Positions 1 to 4,093 of a DNA stretch of 7,118 bases are shown piece by piece. Both the position numbers and the translations under genes were made by a program. Numbering within the stretch: the first letter of the stretch is position 1; each line of letters begins with the position of its first letter. The stretch is from Acidobacteriota bacterium (GTDB lineage Bacteria > Acidobacteriota > Terriglobia > Terriglobales > Acidobacteriaceae), in contig JAGWML010000158.1 in assembly GCA_028873155.1 (NCBI GenBank), forward strand, positions 1 to 7,118. The letters run 5' to 3'. Under the pieces are notes generated by a model. The model was not told the DNA's origin and did no database searches. It was given only the letters and a program-made list of their open reading frames with translations.

Positions 1-126
1 AGTTGAGCGGCGGGATTTCCGCTGCGCAGTCTGCGCAAAGGGCTGCCGCATAAGCGGTTTTTCGCTTATCGGCAGCTAAACGGCAGCTAGGGGGTTGGAG
101 CCTCTAGCCTAAGTTATTGAGGGGAT
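1..126. other. Gene-free, structure-rich flank downstream of tRNA-Cys
   Basis: No credible coding sequence is visible here. The stretch holds a 7-1-7 palindrome (TGCGCAG T CTGCGCA, 23-37), a long hairpin (42-76) and a 9-base direct repeat CGGCAGCTA at 70-78 and 81-89. It lies just past the 3' end of the tRNA pair. It may be the processed trailer or termination region of the tRNA transcript, or the flank of an integration site. None of the hairpins is followed on the minus strand by a clear run of T, so a classical terminator is not shown. Confidence 0.5.
42..76. repeat. Long inverted repeat (14-bp stem, one bulge)
   Basis: The left arm GCTGCCG-C-ATAAGCG (42-56) pairs with CGCTTAT-CGGCAGC (63-76) over 14 base pairs, with a single bulged C at 49 and a six-base loop GTTTTT. 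On the minus strand the hairpin lies about 50 bases beyond the CCA end of tRNA-Cys and is followed by CCCTTTGC, which is only weakly T-rich. It could be a weak terminator or a 3'-processing structure of the tRNA transcript, or a recombinase binding site; the sequence does not decide. Confidence 0.6.
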
Positions 127-201
127 TGGAGGCGCGGGCCGGGATCGAACCGGCGCATAAAGGTTTTGCAGACCTCTCCCTTACCACTTGGGTACCGCGC
201 C
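127..201 (-). tRNA. tRNA-Cys (GCA)
   Basis: Read on the minus strand this folds as a full cloverleaf. The acceptor stem GGCGCGG pairs with CCGCGCC, the anticodon loop is CTGCAAA with anticodon GCA (plus-strand positions 167-169), and the T arm is GCCGG-TTCGATC-CCGGC. Base 130 gives the discriminator U73, an identity element of bacterial tRNA-Cys, and positions 129-127 encode the CCA end. It lies 74 bases downstream of tRNA-Gly on the same strand and is probably cut from one precursor with it; Gly-Cys tRNA pairs are common in bacteria. Confidence 0.96.
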
Positions 202-275
202 TTGGCAGGGCTGCGCATCTTTGTTGATAGCCCCATCACCGCCGTAGCCAACCCGGCTGGCGCCGGAGGGCGGAA

Positions 276-350
276 TGGAGCGGGAGACGAGATTTGAACT
301 CGCGACCCTCGCCTTGGCAAGGCGATGCTCTACCACTGAGCTACTCCCGC
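276..350 (-). tRNA. tRNA-Gly (GCC)
   Basis: The minus strand gives the acceptor stem GCGGGAG paired with CTCCCGC. The D arm contains AGCTCAGTGGTAGAGC, and the anticodon stem-loop CGCC-TTGCCAA-GGCG carries anticodon GCC (plus-strand 316-318). The T arm contains GTTCAAATC. The discriminator is U (279) and CCA is encoded at 278-276. It is the first gene of the Gly-Cys tRNA transcription unit, and a strong promoter lies 15-43 bases upstream. The 202-275 spacer to tRNA-Cys has no gene. Confidence 0.97.
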
Positions 351-364
351 TTACTGCAAGTCTG

Positions 365-393
365 AGTATACCGGGCAGCACCTACCCGGTCAA
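365..393 (-). promoter_or_regulatory. Sigma70-type promoter of the tRNA-Gly-Cys unit
   Basis: On the minus strand a -35 box TTGACC (388-393) and a -10 box TATACT (365-370) are separated by exactly 17 bases (371-387), each one mismatch from consensus. Transcription should start around 357-359, a few bases before the mature 5' end of tRNA-Gly at 350. The -35 box contains the TGA stop codon (390-392) of the upstream ABC ATPase gene, so promoter and coding sequence overlap. The spacer plus one flanking -35 base (CCGGG at 371-375, CCCGG at 385-389) forms a short inverted repeat. Confidence 0.85.
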
Positions 394-1157
394 ACCGACG
401 CAGACGCGCCTGCGGCCGTCTTCTGGCCATCCGTTTGACCTGTGTTCCAGGCGCGAGAACCCGCCTCTTCATGCACGATTTCTCCGTCGCGCATGTGCAG
501 AATGCGCCCTGCAATGGCAGCCGCCTCAGGGTTATGCGTAATCATCAACGTCGTCTGTCCCAGCTCCTTATTGGAGCGTTGGAGCATGTGAAGCACGGCG
601 TCTGAGTTCTTCGTGTCCAGGTTGCCAGTCGGCTCATCGGCAAGCACAATCGCGGGCCGCGTGACGAGCGCTCGCGCAATGGCCACTCGCTGCTGCTCGC
701 CTCCGCTCAGCTCCGATGGCCTATGCTTGAGGCGGCCCTGAATCGACAGAATCTCGCACAGGTGATCCAGATAAACGCGGTCCAGCGGCTCCGAGCGCCC
801 ACTCACTTCATATGCAAGTTCAATATTGCCGAGGGCCGAGAGGGTGGGCAGCAGATTGAACTTCTGGAAGACAAATCCGATGCGGTGCTTGCGCAGCCGG
901 GTTCTTTCGGCATCTTTGAGGCTGGCGAAGTCCACTCCATCAATCACGACGCGGCCGCTGGTGGCGCGCGTCAGCCCGCCCAGCAGATAGAAAAGGGTGG
1001 ACTTGCCCGAACCCGACGGGCCCACAATCGCCACAAACTCGCCAGGGTCTACGGTAAAGGAGACACCCCGAAGGGCCTGCACCTGGATGCGTCCTGAGGC
1101 GTAGACCTTGGTCAGATTTTCGGCAACAATGATGGGCGATGGCGTGTTGGACTGCAC
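390..1157 (-). CDS. ABC transporter ATP-binding protein, LolD/MacB type
   Basis: This cytoplasmic ATPase subunit of about 255 residues would power an ABC-type exporter or lipoprotein/efflux mechanotransmission complex. The motifs appear in order: Walker A GPSGSGKST (46-54), Q-loop glutamine 98 in FVFQKFNLLP, signature LSGGEQQRVAIARAL (150-164), Walker B IVLADEPTGNLD (170-181) and switch histidine 208 in MITHN. The DEPTGNLD and LSGGEQQR forms are typical of the LolD/MacB/FtsE branch. Length is slightly above the usual 220-240 because of a polar, probably disordered tail after residue 232. The start is GTG: an in-frame TAA lies directly upstream and no ATG occurs before mid-protein. No FtsX/MacB-like permease is adjacent on either side, so the partner must be encoded elsewhere. 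The exact substrate cannot be told. Confidence 0.93.
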   Translation of the reverse strand: MQSNTPSPIIVAENLTKVYASGRIQVQALRGVSFTVDPGEFVAIVGPSGSGKSTLFYLLGGLTRATSGRVVIDGVDFASLKDAERTRLRKHRIGFVFQKFNLLPTLSALGNIELAYEVSGRSEPLDRVYLDHLCEILSIQGRLKHRPSELSGGEQQRVAIARALVTRPAIVLADEPTGNLDTKNSDAVLHMLQRSNKELGQTTLMITHNPEAAAIAGRILHMRDGEIVHEEAGSRAWNTGQTDGQKTAAGASASV

Positions 1158-1161
1158 TTAT

Positions 1162-1169
1162 CTATTGTA
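1162..1169 (-). promoter_or_regulatory. Probable -10 element placing +1 at the ABC ATPase start codon
   Basis: The minus strand reads TACAATAG; the TACAAT hexamer (1164-1169) is one base from the TATAAT consensus and ends six bases before the GTG codon at 1157. No Shine-Dalgarno sequence lies in the gap. The usual distance from -10 to transcription start would put +1 on or next to the GTG, implying a leaderless or nearly leaderless mRNA. There is no good -35 box at 17 bases. The identical octamer precedes the oxidoreductase gene at 6286-6293. Confidence 0.55.
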
Positions 1170-1182
1170 ACCGCGCCCAAGT

Positions 1183-1197
1183 CCGGACACGCTCCGG
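1183..1197. repeat. Short inverted repeat in the divergent intergenic region
   Basis: CCGGA (1183-1187) and TCCGG (1193-1197) are separated by five bases. The repeat lies between the divergently transcribed ABC ATPase and DUF2905 genes, close to both presumed promoters, so it could be an operator. It is short and the region is GC-rich, so chance is a serious alternative. Confidence 0.25.
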
Positions 1198-1256
1198 TTT
1201 ACGGCTGAACCGCCAACTACTACGCTGAAGGGGTGGTGGGGTTGGGAGAGATAGGC

Positions 1257-1481
1257 GTGCAGGAACTGGGCAAACTGCTTCTCTGGCTCGGACTTGTTCT
1301 CATTCTTCTGGGATTGGCGCTGCTGCTGGCGGGTCGCATTGGCCTCCCGCTCGGCCGCCTGCCCGGCGATCTGGCCTACCGCGGCAAGCACGTCTCGGTC
1401 TTTCTGCCGCTGGCCACGTCGGTCTTGCTCAGCATCCTGCTGTCGGCGGTTCTCTACCTCATCTCGCGCTTCCACCGTTAG
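1257..1481 (+). CDS. DUF2905 family small membrane protein
   Basis: This is a 74-residue inner-membrane protein of unknown function matching the DUF2905 pattern as I recall it. A first hydrophobic helix (about residues 7-26) is followed by a positively charged turn with the family core LGRLPGDLAYRGK (32-44) and a second helix (about 47-70) ending in RFHR. I prefer the GTG at 1257 because GGGAGAG (1244-1250) sits 6 bases upstream as a Shine-Dalgarno sequence and the resulting N-terminus, MQELGKLL, suits the family. In-frame GTG codons at 1233 and 1236 would add eight or seven residues. TACGCT at 1221-1226 is a possible -10 box that would even make 1233 leaderless. It is followed after 55 bases by the 315-residue gene on the same strand. 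Confidence 0.85.
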   Translation: MQELGKLLLWLGLVLILLGLALLLAGRIGLPLGRLPGDLAYRGKHVSVFLPLATSVLLSILLSAVLYLISRFHR

Positions 1482-1522
1482 CCGGGGCGGGCCAGCGAAC
1501 GCTGCACCCATGCCATAAAATA

Positions 1523-1528
1523 AGGAAG
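1523..1528 (+). promoter_or_regulatory. Ribosome binding site deciding a TTG start
   Basis: AGGAAG ends eight bases before the TTG at 1537, within the context TAAGGAAGTA. The first in-frame ATG (1558) is preceded by pyrimidine-rich sequence without a Shine-Dalgarno motif, so this site favours TTG initiation for the 315-residue protein. TAAAAT at 1516-1521 could be a -10 box for a separate promoter, but no matching -35 box is visible. Confidence 0.55.
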
Positions 1529-1536
1529 TATCGATT

Positions 1537-2484
1537 TTGAGTGCAGGTTACCCCTCCATGACTGTTGCCGTAAAATCCTCCCTCGTTTCCTCCGTGCAGA
1601 CTGCCGCTGAAACGGCAGGACTCGTCCTTCAATCCGTGAGCGCCGGAAGCGACTTCCACGGCGAGTCCACGACCGTCTTTCAGCTTGGCCTGGCAGCAGC
1701 GACCGATCGCTCGCTGCAGCTTGAGTTGAGCCACGCCTTCGATTTCGACAAGCCGCACCTGTTACCGGACATGACCGCACACCTCTCGGGCGAGGCAAAG
1801 CGGCTGCGGAATCCGCGGCCAGACTGCTACGTAACCCTCGCCGGACTGCCCATCGCTTTTGGCAAGTTCCAGTGGCCATTTCATCGCTCCACATCGGGCG
1901 CAGACACCTACATCGTGCATGGCGAGATGCATCTGGCCGACGGCGGCACGCAAAACCTGCACGCCAAGGTCGCGGCATCTGTAACGGTGACCTTCGCCGA
2001 GATTGTGCCCGCGATGGAGCAGCCCTACGCCGAGACCTTTGTCTACAACGCCATCCGCAAGACGGTGGACCTTGGGCAGTTGGAATTTCTTAAGGCGAGC
2101 AACCGCCAGCCGGTGCCGGTCACCACGCGCTTTTACAGTCGCTGGCAAAAGAAGTTTGTCTTTACTGAGACCAATGACGAGGAGCGGCTGGCCTATCTGC
2201 TGCGCAAGGTTTACTGGCTCTCCGGCGTGCTGGGCGAGAACAGGCCTGTCTGGATTGCCGACCCCCGCGATGCGCAGTATCTGAACACCACCGAGGCGGA
2301 TCTGCTGCGGATGGCCGGCCATGAAGCCGGTGAAGGCCTGTTCACGCTCGAAGGCGAGTTTGCTGCAGCGACACCGGCGCTGCTGGCGCAGGCCGAGGAG
2401 TACCGCGCCGACCTGCAGGCCGCGCTCAACTTCACCAAGCCGCAGTTCAATGAGTCGATGCGCGCCGGTGAAGCGAATATGTAG
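1537..2484 (+). CDS. Hypothetical soluble protein, 315 residues
   Basis: I do not recognise a family. The reading frame is long and fully open, and has a Shine-Dalgarno sequence before its TTG start. It ends just before a strong terminator, so it is a real gene. The protein has no signal peptide or membrane segment and only one cysteine (97). The first half is predicted mixed strand/helix (for example ASVTVTFAEIV, 147-157). The middle holds an aromatic and basic stretch, TTRFYSRWQKKFVFTETN (196-213), then an acidic helix running into YLLRKVYWLSGVLGENRPVW (220-239). The last third contains DPRDAQYLNTTEADLLRMA (242-260) and a helix rich in Ala and Glu. It may be cotranscribed with the DUF2905 gene 55 bases upstream. 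An alternative start is the ATG at 1558, which removes seven residues. No function can be assigned. Confidence 0.82.
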   Translation: MSAGYPSMTVAVKSSLVSSVQTAAETAGLVLQSVSAGSDFHGESTTVFQLGLAAATDRSLQLELSHAFDFDKPHLLPDMTAHLSGEAKRLRNPRPDCYVTLAGLPIAFGKFQWPFHRSTSGADTYIVHGEMHLADGGTQNLHAKVAASVTVTFAEIVPAMEQPYAETFVYNAIRKTVDLGQLEFLKASNRQPVPVTTRFYSRWQKKFVFTETNDEERLAYLLRKVYWLSGVLGENRPVWIADPRDAQYLNTTEADLLRMAGHEAGEGLFTLEGEFAAATPALLAQAEEYRADLQAALNFTKPQFNESMRAGEANM

Positions 2485-2509
2485 GCGGAAATCGTCGCAC
2501 GGAGCACGG

Positions 2510-2541
2510 GAATGGGCGCCGCGTGGCGTCCATTCGCTTTT
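2510..2541 (+). terminator. Intrinsic terminator after the 315-residue gene
   Basis: GAATGGGCGCC (2510-2520) pairs with GGCGTCCATTC (2525-2535) over 11 base pairs including one G-U, with a four-base loop GCGT. TTTT follows at 2538-2541. It lies 25 bases after the stop codon at 2484. The facing TM2 gene ends at 2567 on the minus strand; read in that direction the same hairpin is followed by CCGTGCTCC and lacks a T run, so it mainly serves the plus strand. Confidence 0.8.
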
Positions 2542-2566
2542 GCGCTCCCAAAACTGAAGGCTGCTG

Positions 2567-3007
2567 CTACTGCAACGCCGCTCCGCAGCCGGAGCAGAAT
2601 CTTGAACCGGCAACATTGGCCTGCTGGCAGCGGCTGCACGCCACCAGCATCGCGGCCTGTGCAGGCGCCGGAGCAGGCGGCATGTTGACGGTTACATGCA
2701 CGGGTCCACCCCACGGCGGTGCCGCCATGCCGAGCGCGGCGGCGATGCCCGCAGCCTGAATCGCATTGAATTCGCGGACCCGGCCGGGCATGAAGAAACA
2801 CTCGATAAAGCCAAGCACGGTCGTAATGCCTGTCCAGAAGAAAATCAGGTACAGGATGCCCAGCCCGGTGCGCCGCAGATAGAAATGATGTGCGCCAAAG
2901 GTGCCAAGGAAGAGAGCCAGGAGAATCCCCACGACCTCATCCCGCCGCACCGAATCATATTGCTGGTAAAAGACCGCCTGCGCATTCGGATAAAGGACGC
3001 TGCTCAT
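2567..3007 (-). CDS. TM2-domain membrane protein with C-terminal zinc ribbon
   Basis: This is a 146-residue inner-membrane protein of unknown function. Residues 21-72 match the TM2 domain: a basic start RRDEVVG, a first helix with ALFLGTFGAHHFYL (31-44), a short turn RRTG, and a second helix to about 72. A proline/alanine-rich linker (about 97-119) leads to a zinc ribbon with C124-x2-C127 and C138-x2-C141 (CSRC and CSGC), which probably binds one zinc on the cytoplasmic side. I take the ATG at 3007 because AGGAG lies nine bases upstream; an upstream in-frame start at 3049 would add 14 residues without support. It is the last gene of the minus-strand cluster, 52 bases after the acetyltransferase stop, and converges on the 315-residue gene. 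TM2 with zinc-ribbon combinations are known, but their role is unclear. Confidence 0.88.
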   Translation of the reverse strand: MSSVLYPNAQAVFYQQYDSVRRDEVVGILLALFLGTFGAHHFYLRRTGLGILYLIFFWTGITTVLGFIECFFMPGRVREFNAIQAAGIAAALGMAAPPWGGPVHVTVNMPPAPAPAQAAMLVACSRCQQANVAGSRFCSGCGAALQ

Positions 3008-3059
3008 CGATCGGCGCTCCTGAAATCGCCACACTTCACGATACGGCAAAAAGCCCGGT

Positions 3060-3650
3060 TCAGTTCCCGTAATCCGTGTGTAAGAGGAACGTCTTCGTCA
3101 TCCTCACCACCGGCAGCGACTCCCCATTTCCCAGCGGCACGGCGATGCGTTCGCCTTCAACGTAGCCCTTAAGAAGGTAGAGCGGCACTCCTGTGAGCGT
3201 GGAGCCCATCTCGAAACGCCGAAAGCCGGCGGCGACGGCCTCGGCTTCCACATGAGCCAGAATCATTGAACCAAGGCCCATCCGCGCAAACCGGGGATGC
3301 ACGAAGATCGCGCGAATCCTGGCCGCATCCTGCGCAGGATCGAGCAGATCAGGCTCCCGGCCCGGCCCGTGATCCGCGCCGAAGAGAGTTTTCCGTCGCG
3401 ACCATCCGCCGCAGCCGGCCAGTACTGGCGATCCACCAAGCGCGCCTTCCTGCGATTCAACGACAAAGTAAGTCCGGTCGCGAATGAGCTGCGTATCCAC
3501 GCCGAGGACCGTGCCCAGCGCGCCGTCGATCTGCGCCGGAGTGTAGTCCGCTGCCTGCAAGCCGCGTACCGAAGCGGCAATCAGAGTATGCAGCGCAGGC
3601 AGGTCCTCTTCGACAGCAGGACGCAGCCGGAATTGCGGTGGGCTATCCAT
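3060..3650 (-). CDS. GNAT-family N-acetyltransferase
   Basis: This 196-residue protein probably transfers an acetyl group from acetyl-CoA to an unidentified amine. The N-terminus FRLRPAVEEDLPALHTLI is the typical first strand and helix of GNAT proteins. The acetyl-CoA-binding motif A is seen in IRAIFVHPRFARMGLGS (112-128), with the pyrophosphate-binding R-M-G-L-G turn. A following strand-helix ends in GVPLYLLKGYVE (154-165), the usual motif B aromatic/GY segment. The first arginine of the common RxxGxG form is an alanine (A122). I chose the ATG at 3650, which has AGG at 11 bases; a TTG at 3659 would add three residues but sits too close to that AGG. The rhodanese stop codon lies 12 bases upstream, so translation is probably coupled. 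The substrate cannot be inferred. Confidence 0.9.
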   Translation of the reverse strand: MDSPPQFRLRPAVEEDLPALHTLIAASVRGLQAADYTPAQIDGALGTVLGVDTQLIRDRTYFVVESQEGALGGSPVLAGCGGWSRRKTLFGADHGPGREPDLLDPAQDAARIRAIFVHPRFARMGLGSMILAHVEAEAVAAGFRRFEMGSTLTGVPLYLLKGYVEGERIAVPLGNGESLPVVRMTKTFLLHTDYGN

Positions 3651-3662
3651 TGCGTGCAAAGC

Positions 3663-4028
3663 CTACCGGCTCTTGATGACTGCCGCGGCGCGGTTGTACG
3701 AACCGAGGTTGTAGGCGTTGGCGTAGCCCATGGCTCGCAGTTGCCTGCGCGCCGCCCCGCTGCGCATACCGCTCTGGCAGTGCAGCAGCAGCACGCGGTC
3801 CTTGTCTTTCACCTTGCGCGGCACCAGCTCGTGAATCTCGCTGAGCGGCATGTTCACCGCATTCGGCAGATGCCCCGTGATGTAGTCGGCTGAGGTGCGC
3901 ACATCAATCAGCATCGCACCGTGTTTCAGGTGCTGGACCGCATCCTTGTGGGAGATTTGGCCGGCGCGCCTGAACCAGATGTACAGCGCGACCAGAAGAA
4001 CGACAAGTGCGACAGAAGACCAATTCAT
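3663..4028 (-). CDS. Membrane-anchored single-domain rhodanese-like protein
   Basis: This 121-residue sulfurtransferase-type protein has one N-terminal transmembrane helix (about residues 5-19) followed by FRR, which suggests the catalytic domain faces the cytoplasm. The rhodanese fold shows LIDVRTSADYITGHLPNAVN (40-59, the CH2A-like region) and the active-site loop C84-QSGMR with the persulfide-carrying cysteine C84 intact, so it should be catalytically competent. The C-terminal GYANAYNLGS is the typical last strand of the domain. The start ATG at 4028 has AGG at eight bases; TAGGCT at the same place also resembles a weak -10 box. It lies 65 bases downstream of the molybdopterin oxidoreductase and 12 bases upstream of the GNAT gene, on the same strand. 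A sulfur-delivery link to the oxidoreductase is possible but only inferred. Confidence 0.92.
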   Translation of the reverse strand: MNWSSVALVVLLVALYIWFRRAGQISHKDAVQHLKHGAMLIDVRTSADYITGHLPNAVNMPLSEIHELVPRKVKDKDRVLLLHCQSGMRSGAARRQLRAMGYANAYNLGSYNRAAAVIKSR

Positions 4029-4093
4029 AGTTTCAGCCTATCTTTTCTCCCGCTGAGAACTTCTGCGGGTCTGATTTGTTTCCAGTGTCCGAA

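Noticed and set aside
1158..1511. Minus-strand open frame upstream of the ABC ATPase
   Set aside because: It is antisense to the DUF2905 gene; its Gln/Arg/Glu-rich product is typical of a shadow frame and lacks any start signal.
1762..2616. Long minus-strand open frame of 284 codons
   Set aside because: It lies antisense to the 315-residue gene, which has a ribosome binding site and terminator; the antisense product is low-complexity, resembles no family, and runs through the terminator hairpin.
3297..3893. Plus-strand open frame of 198 codons
   Set aside because: It is antisense to both the GNAT and rhodanese genes, whose protein motifs are unmistakable; high GC content produces long shadow frames.
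4049..4069. Inverted repeat CCCGC/GCGGG between the oxidoreductase and rhodanese genes
   Set aside because: A 5-bp stem with an 11-base loop, followed on the minus strand by AGAAAAG rather than T; not credible as a terminator that would split the operon.
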